Shown here one piece after another: positions 56,605 to 64,000 of a stretch of DNA of 64,000 nucleotides (positions are counted from its first letter, which is position 1; the number at the start of each line of letters is the position of its first letter). This stretch comes from Labilibacter sediminis (GTDB lineage: Bacteria; Bacteroidota; Bacteroidia; Bacteroidales; Marinilabiliaceae). The stretch covers positions 409,822 through 473,821 of the forward strand of contig NZ_VCHY01000002.1 of NCBI RefSeq assembly GCF_005877885.1. The letters are read 5' to 3'. The notes under the pieces are model-generated. The model had not been told where the DNA came from. It was given only the letters and a program-made list of their open reading frames with translations, and did not search any database. The translations under genes and the position numbers were made by a program.

Positions 56605-58002
56605 TTACAAATCATAAGCCATATCTTTTATTAAAGCAACAAGTAAATTACATACATTTTTCATTTTTGTGTAGTCCAGTTTATCCGGCCTATCCGACAC
56701 CTTATGGTAATGAGGACTTAATCCATTAAATAAAAACAAAGCCGGTATATCGTTTTTAATAAAATTTGCCTGATCGGAAAGTCTTAAAAATTTATTGCCC
56801 ACCTGCATATTATTCTCAAAAAAATCTAAAGTTAAAAAATTAGACTCCTGATTAATACTATCTATTTTATGCATTAAAAATTCACTCTTTCCCTTTGGCC
56901 CATAAGCATAAATAAAATTGGGATTACTTTTATGCTGTTCATCCTCGTTCCCAATCATATCCAAATTAATATTTGCAATAGTACTATTTAGGGGAGAAGC
57001 AGGATTCTCCACATAAAACTGCGAACCTTTCAGCCCCACCTCTTCACAACTAAAGAAGGCAAAGAGTATATTGTATTTGGGCAAACCATTTTTATTGGCA
57101 TACTTCTGCAACTCCTTTGCCACTGCCAAAACACCAGCTGTACCCGATGCATTATCGTTAGCCCCCAAATACACTTGATTGTTTATAACGCCTATATGAT
57201 CATAATGTGCAGAGATCACGATGGTACTATCTGCATTTTCTCCGGGAATTAAGGCCAACAGATTGGACGGATTTGCATTAATCTCCTTTTTCTTCACCGG
57301 AAGTTCAATATTCCCGACTTTTTGAAAAGCCTTTTTCTGTTTTATTTTCAGCTGATGTTTAAGCTCGGTATAAACTTTAGGATGTAAGTAATACATATCA
57401 TATTCCCTGGAGGGGATAAGAAAAAGATTTGCATCAGAAATATCCTGAATTATGCCGGATTCATTAATTTCTTTAAGCCTTAAAAACTCTTCATCACTCG
57501 AAACCGGCGTAATGATATAATTAAACCCTTTCATCACTAAAGTATTCAGGATTTGTTCATCTACATCATCAATTAATATGGCTTTTCTCTCCTCTTCATC
57601 CTTCTTAGTTTTAATTTTATCCGCATCAACAGCGGCATACAAAACTATTTCTTTAGACTTTGCTGAGTTAGTTCTGACGGAGACATAATCCAAAAAATTA
57701 ATTAGCGTATCTCCCTGAATGACTATGTGATGATTAAAAGGCGGTGTTACCAATACATTTTTAAAACTAAATTCCTGCCTAAATGATTCCTGATTACCAG
57801 GTTTTAGCCGGGCGTAATTTAATTGACGAAGAATATAAAGCTCAGCTTTTTTATGACCAGCATTCCTAATACCGCGACCCTCAAACTCAGGGCTTGCCAA
57901 AATCTCCACATGCTTTTTAAGATCCGATTCAGTAACCTGTCCGTTAAGAAGCCTGAAGCAAAATAAAAATACTAATATCCATATTCGTTTATAAAATTCC
58001 AT
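56605..58002 (-). CDS. exported M28-family metallopeptidase
   Basis: The start at 58002 (MEFYKRIWILVFLFCFRLLNG) gives a signal peptide; 465 aa. The zinc ligands of an M28 aminopeptidase are visible: VISAHYDHIGV, LGANDNASGTAGVLAV, FFSCEEVGLKGSQFY, NLDMIGNEDE. A PA-like insert may lie before the catalytic domain (residues ~40-230). Likely a periplasmic or secreted aminopeptidase in protein catabolism. Confidence 0.92.
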   Translation of the reverse strand: MEFYKRIWILVFLFCFRLLNGQVTESDLKKHVEILASPEFEGRGIRNAGHKKAELYILRQLNYARLKPGNQESFRQEFSFKNVLVTPPFNHHIVIQGDTLINFLDYVSVRTNSAKSKEIVLYAAVDADKIKTKKDEEERKAILIDDVDEQILNTLVMKGFNYIITPVSSDEEFLRLKEINESGIIQDISDANLFLIPSREYDMYYLHPKVYTELKHQLKIKQKKAFQKVGNIELPVKKKEINANPSNLLALIPGENADSTIVISAHYDHIGVINNQVYLGANDNASGTAGVLAVAKELQKYANKNGLPKYNILFAFFSCEEVGLKGSQFYVENPASPLNSTIANINLDMIGNEDEQHKSNPNFIYAYGPKGKSEFLMHKIDSINQESNFLTLDFFENNMQVGNKFLRLSDQANFIKNDIPALFLFNGLSPHYHKVSDRPDKLDYTKMKNVCNLLVALIKDMAYDL

Positions 58003-58133
58003 GTAAATCAATTTCAACCCAGTAAGACGTACCTGCTAAAATTATACTTTTTTTGGGCTTAAGAAACAATTCTCTAATTATTTAAATAATAAAACCTACA
58101 CATGTATATAAGCGATACAAACATTCTTTTGTT

Positions 58134-58141
58134 TAATTTTG
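58134..58141 (+). promoter_or_regulatory. Bacteroidota -7 promoter box (TAATTTTG) for ispD
   Basis: TAATTTTG matches TAnnTTTG, about 117 bp before ispD, in the 255-bp divergent spacer. The leader that would follow contains CTGCTGGCAGGC but no structure I can name. Confidence 0.5.
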
Positions 58142-58257
58142 CACCTACATACAAAATAGCAATATTTAACGATTGCCGTTCTCTGCAAAGAAAATGATTA
58201 ATTCTTCATGAGGATCTTCTGTCTGCTGGCAGGCATTCGATAAACAATAATACAAAG

Positions 58258-58938
58258 ATGAATAAAGCCGTTGTTATAGTGGCCGGAGGTAGTGGCTCAC
58301 GCATGAAAAGTGAAATTCCAAAACAGTTTATTGAATGGTGCAGCAAACCCATACTGATGCATACTATAGAGAAGTTCTACGCTTTTGATAAAAATATGAA
58401 CATCGTATTGGTTCTCCCTTCGGAACAATTTGAACCCTGGCACGAGCTCTGTCAAAAGCACCAATTTTCCATACCTCTTTCCTTAACGGATGGAGGAAAC
58501 ACGCGTTTTGAAAGTGTAAAAAACGGTCTCAGCCTAATAAAAGAAGAATGCTTAATTGGCATACACGATGGTGTTCGACCTTTGGTTAGCATACAAACGC
58601 TTAATAACTGCTTTAGCATGGCCCAGGAAAAAGAAAGCGCTGTTCCGGTAACTGATTCTTTTGAATCAATAAGGCAAATTGAGGATAGCAAAAGTAAAGC
58701 AGTAAACCGAGACAATTATAAGATGGTTCAGACCCCGCAGGTATTTCTTTTTTCGAAACTAAAAAAAGCTTATAACCAACCTTTTGATCCTCTGTTTACC
58801 GATGACGCCAGTGTGTATGAAAAAGCTGGTTACACAATTAACCTTTGTCAGGGTAACAGAGAAAATATTAAGATTACAACGCCTATTGATTTAGCTATAG
58901 GCGCCGCCCTTAAACAACTTGATGACGAAAATTCTTAA
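58258..58938 (+). CDS. ispD: 2-C-methyl-D-erythritol 4-phosphate cytidylyltransferase
   Basis: At 226 aa it has VIVAGGSGSRMKSEIPKQFIEWCSKPILMHTI (nucleotide-binding loop), GIHDGVRPLVS and MVQTPQVFLF, TDDASVYEKAG. Third step of the MEP isoprenoid pathway. The last 29 bp overlap the 3' end of the opposing znuB gene. Confidence 0.96.
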   Translation: MNKAVVIVAGGSGSRMKSEIPKQFIEWCSKPILMHTIEKFYAFDKNMNIVLVLPSEQFEPWHELCQKHQFSIPLSLTDGGNTRFESVKNGLSLIKEECLIGIHDGVRPLVSIQTLNNCFSMAQEKESAVPVTDSFESIRQIEDSKSKAVNRDNYKMVQTPQVFLFSKLKKAYNQPFDPLFTDDASVYEKAGYTINLCQGNRENIKITTPIDLAIGAALKQLDDENS

Positions 58939-59740
58939 GCCATACAACCGACTTTAAAATAGCCCACATACTAATAAGCGTAAAAATAATGATGGCTCCG
59001 GAAGGTAAGTTAAAATAATAGGATCCTATCAGTCCGATCATGATCCCCATAAAAGCAAACAAGACTGAAATATAAATCATTCGTTTAAAATCGTGGGTGA
59101 AGATTCCGGCAATAGCCTGCGGTATGGTAAACAATGAGAGCACCAGAATAATTCCGGCAATTCGTATGCTCATTACAATAGTTAAGGCTATAAAAACAGA
59201 AGTGATATACTTTAAAATTTTCACATTAAGACCTGATGTTTTAGCATATTCTTCATCAAAAGCCATATACAGTACTGGTCGGTAAAAAACAACAATACCG
59301 GCAACTACAAACAAAGCCAATACAGCCATTATAAGTATATCCTGTACTGACACCGTTAAAATATTTCCAAACAAAAAGCTCATTAAATTAGGTGCATATC
59401 CAGGTGTGAGAAAAACAAAAATAATTCCAATCGCCATGCCCAAAGACCATAGCATGGCAATAGCACTATCTTCTCTGACATTGGCCTTACTGGTCGTCCA
59501 CTCAATACCCAGTGCAGCCATAATAGCAAAAACAGCAGCCCCTAAAAAGGGATTAATACCCAAAAAATACCCTAAGCCAATCCCTCCAAAAGAAGCATGC
59601 GTAATACCTCCGCTAATAAAAACAATCTTACGTGCGACAATATATGTTCCGGCAATACCAGCCACAATACTTGTAAGAACACCAGCTAACAAAGCATTGG
59701 TAAAAAAGGAATATTGAAAAAGATCTAACAAATTTTGCAT
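58910..59740 (-). CDS. znuB: zinc/metal ABC transporter permease
   Basis: At 276 aa it has about eight membrane segments of the ABC-3 family (VARKIVFISGGITHASFGGIGLGYFLG, AIAMLWSLGMAIGIIFVFL, RIAGIILVLSLFTIPQAIAGIF). The third ABC gene of the zur-znuA-znuC-znuB operon, 12 bp after znuC. Zinc specificity is inferred from the regulator and binding protein. Confidence 0.93.
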   Translation of the reverse strand: MQNLLDLFQYSFFTNALLAGVLTSIVAGIAGTYIVARKIVFISGGITHASFGGIGLGYFLGINPFLGAAVFAIMAALGIEWTTSKANVREDSAIAMLWSLGMAIGIIFVFLTPGYAPNLMSFLFGNILTVSVQDILIMAVLALFVVAGIVVFYRPVLYMAFDEEYAKTSGLNVKILKYITSVFIALTIVMSIRIAGIILVLSLFTIPQAIAGIFTHDFKRMIYISVLFAFMGIMIGLIGSYYFNLPSGAIIIFTLISMWAILKSVVWLKNFRHQVV

Positions 59741-59752
59741 CTTGGAAATATA

Positions 59753-60499
59753 TTAATGATTGTGCAACACCCTGTGCGGGACATGACCATGTGTTATAAG
59801 CTCAATCGGGCAATTATAAGTTTTAAGTAATTCAGGAGAAATTTTATTTGTCTTGTGATAATGTAGATTTTCATTAACACAGGCAATTGTTTTTACAATG
59901 GAAGATATCGTACCTATATCATGAGAAACCAGAAGAATAGCCATTTCTTCATTAAGTTTATTTAAAAGTTCGTACAGCTCTGCTTCAAAATGCTTATCCA
60001 CATAGGTATTTGGCTCATCTAAAATAAGTAGTGCGGGATTATTAATAATTGCACGACAAAGAAAAACTCTTTGCATCTGCCCGCCCGATAATTGACCAAT
60101 AGGTTTTGTGGCAAAGTTCTGTAAGCCTACAAAATCCAACAACTCAATGGCTCTATTTTTATCCTTATGTGTGTAACGAGAAAGAAACTGTTTTTTACCC
60201 ATTAATCCGGATAGCACAACATCCAGTACTTTTATAGGAAACACCTTATCAATTGTATTCACCTGCGGAAGGTATCCAATATGATGTAGGTTATTATCGC
60301 CCCATTTATAATGAAGCGATCCTTTTTGAGGTTGAAGCAAACCTAAAATCACCTTTAAAAGAGTGGATTTACCGCCTCCATTGGGACCAATAATCCCTAT
60401 AAAATCATTTGGCACTACCTCAAAATCAATATTACGCAACACCGACTTCTGAGGTGAATACCCGGCAAAAACTCCTTTTAAACTAACTAACGATTCCAT
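59753..60499 (-). CDS. znuC: zinc/metal ABC transporter ATPase
   Basis: At 248 aa: Walker A GPNGGGKSTLL, signature LSGGQMQRVFLCRAI, Walker B ALLILDEPNTYVD, H-loop LLVSHDIGT. The tail is His-rich (HGHVPHRVLHNH), plausible for metal sensing. It starts 4 bp after znuA. Confidence 0.94.
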   Translation of the reverse strand: MESLVSLKGVFAGYSPQKSVLRNIDFEVVPNDFIGIIGPNGGGKSTLLKVILGLLQPQKGSLHYKWGDNNLHHIGYLPQVNTIDKVFPIKVLDVVLSGLMGKKQFLSRYTHKDKNRAIELLDFVGLQNFATKPIGQLSGGQMQRVFLCRAIINNPALLILDEPNTYVDKHFEAELYELLNKLNEEMAILLVSHDIGTISSIVKTIACVNENLHYHKTNKISPELLKTYNCPIELITHGHVPHRVLHNH

Positions 60500-60503
60500 T
60501 ATT

Positions 60504-61367
60504 TTAGCTTAAAGCTTTAACTAACAAATCCAATGTTTTACGCATCTCAACATCCCAATTCTCTGCTAAAGGATTTACCTGAATAACAGGAATTCCAGCC
60601 TCCGTTGCAATCATCTCTGCATTGCGCTTATCAAACTCTCTTTGTATAAAAATGGCTTTTATATTTTCTTCCTTTACCATATCAGCGATCTCTTTTAGCC
60701 ATTTAGCACTTGGTTCTTTACCCATATGTTCAATCGACACCTGTACTAAACTATAATCTCTGGCTAAATAAGTATATGCAGGATGAAATATAATGAATTT
60801 GTGGCTAATCATTTCTTCCCTTGCCTTTGAATAAGATTCATCAAGTTCTATAATTTTACTTTCCAACAGTTTGCCTCTTTCCAAAATTCTGTCTTTTTGC
60901 TCGGGATATTTATCTATTAAAGCAACCTGCGTATTCTTCATTACCTTTAACATTGTTTTTGGCGAAGTCCAAATGTGCGGATCAATTCCTCCTTCATGAT
61001 AATGATCTCCATGCTGATGTCCTTCCCCTCTAATTAACTGAATGCCTGCTGAGGTATCTACAACTTTCAAATCACCATTGATCGATTGAAATTTTTCAAT
61101 CCAGGCCTGTTCAAATCCAATATGCCCAATTTTAAGATATAAAGACGAGCTACTAACGGCTTTCATTTGTTCAGGAGTTGGGGAGTAGGTAGCCGGACTA
61201 TTCCCATCAGGTATCATTACATTTATCTCAACTCCATCTCCTAAAAGCTGTTCTACTATAAACTTCTGTGGTAAGATACTAACTGTAACACTATTTAAAC
61301 TCTTCTTCTTTTGCCCACAACTTGCGACAAGCACCACTACCATTAGCGCTAATAATATTTTATTCAT
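60504..61367 (-). CDS. znuA: periplasmic zinc/metal-binding lipoprotein
   Basis: The ATG at 61367 (MNKILLALMVVVLVASC) gives a lipobox VASC; 287 aa. An upstream in-frame ATG at 61418 with a strong AGGAGG belongs to the leader element. Cluster A-I solute-binding fold: a His-rich loop GEGHQHGDHYHEGG, then DPHIWTSPK, FHPAYTYLA and IFIQREFDKRNAEMIA. Captures Zn2+ (possibly Mn2+) for ZnuBC. Confidence 0.93.
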   Translation of the reverse strand: MNKILLALMVVVLVASCGQKKKSLNSVTVSILPQKFIVEQLLGDGVEINVMIPDGNSPATYSPTPEQMKAVSSSSLYLKIGHIGFEQAWIEKFQSINGDLKVVDTSAGIQLIRGEGHQHGDHYHEGGIDPHIWTSPKTMLKVMKNTQVALIDKYPEQKDRILERGKLLESKIIELDESYSKAREEMISHKFIIFHPAYTYLARDYSLVQVSIEHMGKEPSAKWLKEIADMVKEENIKAIFIQREFDKRNAEMIATEAGIPVIQVNPLAENWDVEMRKTLDLLVKALS

Positions 61368-61391
61368 GTTTCTTAATTTGATTTTAATTGT

Positions 61392-61468
61392 CACATGGAA
61401 CTCGCCAAATTTAATCATCCTCCTGTGTGTTAATTTGGATAATCAAATTTACATGCTCGTTTCATGTC
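61392..61468 (-). repeat. dispersed leader element, copy 2, in front of znuA
   Basis: The ends ACATGGAAC (61393-61401) and GTTTCATGT (61459-61467) pair over 9 bp. Inside, AATTTG-GATAAT-CAAATT forms a second hairpin. On the minus strand AGGAGG-ATG-ATT-AAA-TTT-GGC-GAG-TTC-CAT opens a frame that runs in phase into znuA. It matches 10032-10110 along its length. It lies between zur and znuA inside the operon. Confidence 0.72.
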
Positions 61469-61475
61469 TATATAT

Positions 61476-61889
61476 TTATCCGTTTGTATTGCACCATTTA
61501 CAAGTGCCATCAATAATTAATTTCTTATTTGCAGGCATAAAACCTTCAGGTAATTTATACTCATCAATGGTATGCTGAGGCATACAAATCACCTTATCAC
61601 AATCAACGCAATGAAAGTGAAGATGTTCAGAACTCTCTTCGGCATCATCCAAATTATTTACATTATATGATGTAATAAATTCACTCACTTCAATTTTATG
61701 AATAATACCAATGGAGGTTAAAAATTTTAAGTTTCTGTATAGTGTCACCCTGTCAATATGCTCATCCCACCTTTCCTCAATTTCTTTTTGCTGAAGAGGA
61801 TATTCCGAATTCATCAACACCTGAATAAGTTTTAACCTTATTCCTGTTGATCTCACTCCTTTTAACTTTAGTAATTCTTCTATACTCAT
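61476..61889 (-). CDS. zur: Fur-family regulator, probable zinc uptake regulator
   Basis: The ATG at 61889 (MSIEELLKLKGVRSTGIRLKLIQVL) gives 137 aa. Winged-helix domain with ERWDEHIDRVTLYRNLKFLTSIGIIHKI, regulatory motif HLHFHCVDCDKVICMPQH, and structural-zinc CxxC pairs CVDC and CKWC. Placement ahead of znuACB and the palindrome upstream indicate Zur rather than Fur or PerR, and autoregulation. Confidence 0.88.
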   Translation of the reverse strand: MSIEELLKLKGVRSTGIRLKLIQVLMNSEYPLQQKEIEERWDEHIDRVTLYRNLKFLTSIGIIHKIEVSEFITSYNVNNLDDAEESSEHLHFHCVDCDKVICMPQHTIDEYKLPEGFMPANKKLIIDGTCKWCNTNG

Positions 61890-61933
61890 TAAAATCCTAC
61901 TATTTAGATTTACAAATATACATCTTTTATAAT

Positions 61934-61954
61934 AAATGCAACAATGTTGCATTT
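61934..61954. promoter_or_regulatory. 21-bp perfect palindrome, probable Zur box
   Basis: AAATGCAACA, a central A, then TGTTGCATTT: a perfect 10-1-10 inverted repeat, located 45 bp upstream of the zur start. Fur-family operators are palindromes of this size, and the AATG...CATT edges resemble known Zur boxes. It should control zur-znuACB by zinc. Confidence 0.78.
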
Positions 61955-62072
61955 TGTTTCCATATTATTTCTATATGATTTAAACGTATGTTTTGCGAAC
62001 AATTTTCATAACAAGACAGTTACAATACATATAATAGATATATATTTACATTAACAAAAAAACACAGAAGCC

Positions 62073-62513
62073 ATGAAAAACATAGTATGCCCCATATCTA
62101 CAGAACGTATATCTGAACACATACCCAGAATAACAGCTCTCTTTGTGATTATCCTACTTTTATTGTATGTCATAACACAATCATGGATTATTCCGGCCTT
62201 CCTGGTGATAGATTTTTACACCCGTGGATTTGGCAAAGCTAAATTCAGCGCACTTGGAATATTATCGTCAAAAGTTGGGGATATTTTGCCAAACAAAGGG
62301 AAAGCCATACCTAAGGCTCCAAAAGTTTTCGCAGCAAGATTAGGGTTTATTTTTACCAGCACAATAGTAGCGCTTCACATTGCACAATTCGCAAGTGCAA
62401 GTGCACTTATTTCATTTGCTTTGATACTTTTTGCCGGATTAGAATGTATAGCAAACTTTTGTGTAGGATGTTGGGTATATACCTTGTTTGTTCAGCCTTT
62501 TTATCGCAATTAA
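62073..62513 (+). CDS. DUF4395 membrane protein
   Basis: This 146-aa protein starts KNIVCPISTERISEHIPRITALFVIILLLLYVIT, has about four membrane segments, GKAKFSALG, and a conserved Cys pair CIANFCVGCWVYTLF, typical of DUF4395. The Cys-rich end may have a redox or metal role. It diverges from zur across the palindrome, so zinc control is possible. Its stop codon TAA overlaps the opposing LytTR stop (shared TTAA). Confidence 0.88.
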   Translation: MKNIVCPISTERISEHIPRITALFVIILLLLYVITQSWIIPAFLVIDFYTRGFGKAKFSALGILSSKVGDILPNKGKAIPKAPKVFAARLGFIFTSTIVALHIAQFASASALISFALILFAGLECIANFCVGCWVYTLFVQPFYRN

Positions 62514-63367
62514 ACATTGCCAAACAACTGAAAAACCTCATCCATATAAGTTTTTGAAACAGGAACCTCTATTGGGGGATCGGTATCCATCTCCAGAATA
62601 TGTCCTCCTCGTTCGCGGCGAATTATTTTTATCTTGTCGAAATTAACCATATATGAACGATGACAGCGTGTAATGGGCTTATCCTCCATAACTTTTTCAA
62701 TATTTTTAATGGTGTTTCGCAATAAAAATTTGGAGATTGACTTCTTATTTAAATAAAAAATAGTGACATAATTGTCGGCACCCTTTAAATATAAAATATC
62801 ATCAAGTTTGATGGTAATGCGCATGGTTCCTTTTTCATCCAGAAAAGGAATCATCATTTTACCGTCAAGTACACTATTCTCTTCCGACTCTGTCAGCATC
62901 TTAATTTTATAGATCTTATCCTGCCAAGAAAAATACAACCACAATACGGCATATGGTAAAAGAAGCACCAAGGCTGTGTTTTGCAAAGAAACTTTAAATA
63001 CTTCTGTATAAGGTCGATTATCTGATTTTATAAAGACTGCTTCGTAAATGGTATAAAAAAGAGACATACAAATGACCTCCAATGCAATAATTAAAAGAAA
63101 GGCCCAAAGTGTAGTTCTAATCTTCTTTTTATTGTAATGATACAAAAGCACACGAGAAATAACAGCTACCAGCACGCCGGTAAGAATGACCAGGCTTGAA
63201 TAAAGAAACAGCTCCTGTGATTTAAGATTTAACCCAAACCAGTTTCTCACATCAAAAGGTGAGTACAGGTTAATAAACAACAAAGCAAATCCTGCTGTAA
63301 AAAGAATAAGACGAACAATATTCTTTTTTACGATTAAGTATGCCGGTATTTTTTGATTTAAATCCAT
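62510..63367 (-). CDS. membrane-anchored LytTR transcriptional regulator
   Basis: This 285-aa protein has four predicted membrane helices in residues ~15-160 (LILFTAGFALLFINLY, LFLYSSLVILTGVLVAVISR, LWAFLLIIALEVICMSLFYTIY, TALVLLLPYAVLWLYFSW). The C-terminal ~100 residues are a LytTR DNA-binding domain (ILYLKGADNYVTIFYLNKKSISKFLLRNTIKNIE, FTRCHRSYMVN-like ITRCHRSYMVNFDKI). It joins sensor and regulator in one chain with no response-regulator receiver. The signal and targets are unknown. Confidence 0.88.
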   Translation of the reverse strand: MDLNQKIPAYLIVKKNIVRLILFTAGFALLFINLYSPFDVRNWFGLNLKSQELFLYSSLVILTGVLVAVISRVLLYHYNKKKIRTTLWAFLLIIALEVICMSLFYTIYEAVFIKSDNRPYTEVFKVSLQNTALVLLLPYAVLWLYFSWQDKIYKIKMLTESEENSVLDGKMMIPFLDEKGTMRITIKLDDILYLKGADNYVTIFYLNKKSISKFLLRNTIKNIEKVMEDKPITRCHRSYMVNFDKIKIIRRERGGHILEMDTDPPIEVPVSKTYMDEVFQLFGNV

Positions 63368-63690
63368 TTCACACGAAAGTAATCATAAAAACATACAATT
63401 AAACATCATTCAAGGGAAAATTTACAGAAAACACCCTAATTATCTATCTGAAAAATTCATACCGTATATGATTATTTCACCCCTAAATCCCCATTTTAAG
63501 CCCAGTTTCGAGTGAATAATACCATTTAATTGGTAATCTTCATTTCGTTTTGTTTGTTTGTATCGCAAACGGGAACAATGCCCATTTGTATTTTTCATTA
63601 AAGCTTAATTATTCGTAATTGAGCGTTTTTAATGAGAATGATATTTAAAAAATAACTACTATTTTTTTACCCTTTTCGATTTTGCTAGTG

Positions 63691-63728
63691 CAAAAGAGCT
63701 GTTACCAAAACGTTGGAACAGCTTTTTT
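63691..63728. terminator. hairpin terminator
   Basis: AGCTGTT-A-CCAA / TTGG-AACAGCT with a 4-nt loop is followed by TTTTTT on plus and CTTTTG on minus. It lies 123 bp past the stop of the partial minus-strand gene ending at 63851. The rest of 63368-63690 is AT-rich, with no gene that I can support. Confidence 0.65.
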
Positions 63729-63850
63729 GATTTATAACCTTTAGCACTACAAAAAAATCTAATCTCATTCCAGCTCATGTATTTTTCTGGATCCAGGCAG
63801 AAACTTTTGATAATCTATACAGAAATCCCCAAATTTTCTTCCACTAACTC

Positions 63851-64000
63851 CTACCCACTTATCTCTATCCATAAACTATCACTCATCAACTGCTCATCCT
63901 TAGTTCTGAATGCCATCCATACGTCAGGCCTCGGTGAACTATCTGTCCAGGGAGCCTTCCATAAAAAGGAACCCTCGCAACGTTTAACTCCGGTAAAACT
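63851..64000 (-). CDS. 3' end of a DUF6266-like protein (start outside window)
   Basis: The minus strand is open from the window edge for 49 codons to TAG at 63851-63853. It includes FLWKAPWTDSSPRP and DVWMAFRTKDEQLMSDSLWIEISG. The ending resembles, from memory, the C-terminus of DUF6266 proteins of Bacteroidota (a ...WMAFVSADGK..S.SVYLG pattern). Codon use looks coding and no competing frame is open. The family call is tentative. Confidence 0.5.
   Translation of the reverse strand, partial: SFTGVKRCEGSFLWKAPWTDSSPRPDVWMAFRTKDEQLMSDSLWIEISG

Noticed and set aside
61368..61418. Upstream ATG as the znuA start
   Set aside because: Although it has a strong AGGAGG, it would add 17 polar residues before the lipoprotein signal; the ATG at 61367 gives a proper signal peptide. 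The upstream ATG belongs to the leader element.

Overview
The window is a 64 kb piece of an AT-rich Bacteroidota chromosome. The supporting signs are a type IX secretion (Por) sorting tail on the first gene, TAnnTTTG-type -7 promoter boxes, a heterodimeric methylmalonyl-CoA mutase, and families typical of the phylum (DUF4286, four-helix-bundle S23 proteins, fused SpmA/SpmB, DUF4097). An anaerobic or facultative member of the Bacteroidales/Marinilabiliales is my best guess; I cannot name a species. I saw no tRNA, rRNA, CRISPR array, prophage or complete insertion sequence.

Layout. 0-7 kb: end of a secreted FG-GAP/T9SS protein, the two mutase subunits with an S23-type gene wedged between them, and a nucleotidyltransferase/GHMP-kinase fusion. 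7-12 kb: a small DMT-type transporter, an LTA-synthase-like sulfatase-fold enzyme, an ArsC-like protein and prfB, whose programmed +1 frameshift site can be read in the sequence. 12-24 kb: a region rich in dispersed intergenic repeats, with pheS, a TPR pseudoprotease, three extracytoplasmic cyclophilins (one fused to a degenerate trypsin domain), an HD hydrolase, a methyltransferase, and small secreted proteins. 24-31 kb: SpmAB fusion, flavin/PLP-oxidase-fold protein, dnaG, sirtuin, ComF and beta-barrel proteins. 31-37 kb: a Tat-exported DUF362 protein followed by a NapH/NapG-like iron-sulfur fusion and a Rieske-like lipoprotein with a CxH/CxxC ligand set, then greA, a HIT protein and ruvC. 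37-40 kb: serS, rpmA, rplU. 40-58 kb: mostly housekeeping (nucleoside transporter, gnd, pdxB, AlkD-like, hppA, dehydratase, cls, ribD, prmC, AcpH-like, COG2403 GTPase, M28 peptidase). 58-62 kb: ispD and a zur-znuACB zinc uptake operon with a perfect 21-bp palindrome in front of the regulator. 62-64 kb: DUF4395, a membrane LytTR regulator and the 3' end of a DUF6266-like gene cut by the window edge.

The most interesting material lies between genes. (1) A 166-bp MITE-like element is present twice (7699-7864, 14441-14606), each copy with matching terminal inverted repeats, a central palindrome and its own 5-bp target duplication (TTGAA, TTTAA). (2) A roughly 78-bp leader element lies in sense orientation upstream of the LTA-synthase-like gene and znuA, with a 9-10 bp terminal stem that shows a compensatory base-pair change and a conserved RBS+ATG mini-ORF; a weaker third relative lies upstream of the basic secreted protein at 22488. 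(3) A hairpin repeat family occurs at least six times between 10.7 and 20.4 kb, two of the copies nearly full-length (about 275 bp). In the proteins, the notable points are degenerate trypsin domains coupled to cyclophilin or TPR modules, and the DUF362/NapGH/Rieske-like iron-sulfur cluster, whose electron acceptor is not apparent.
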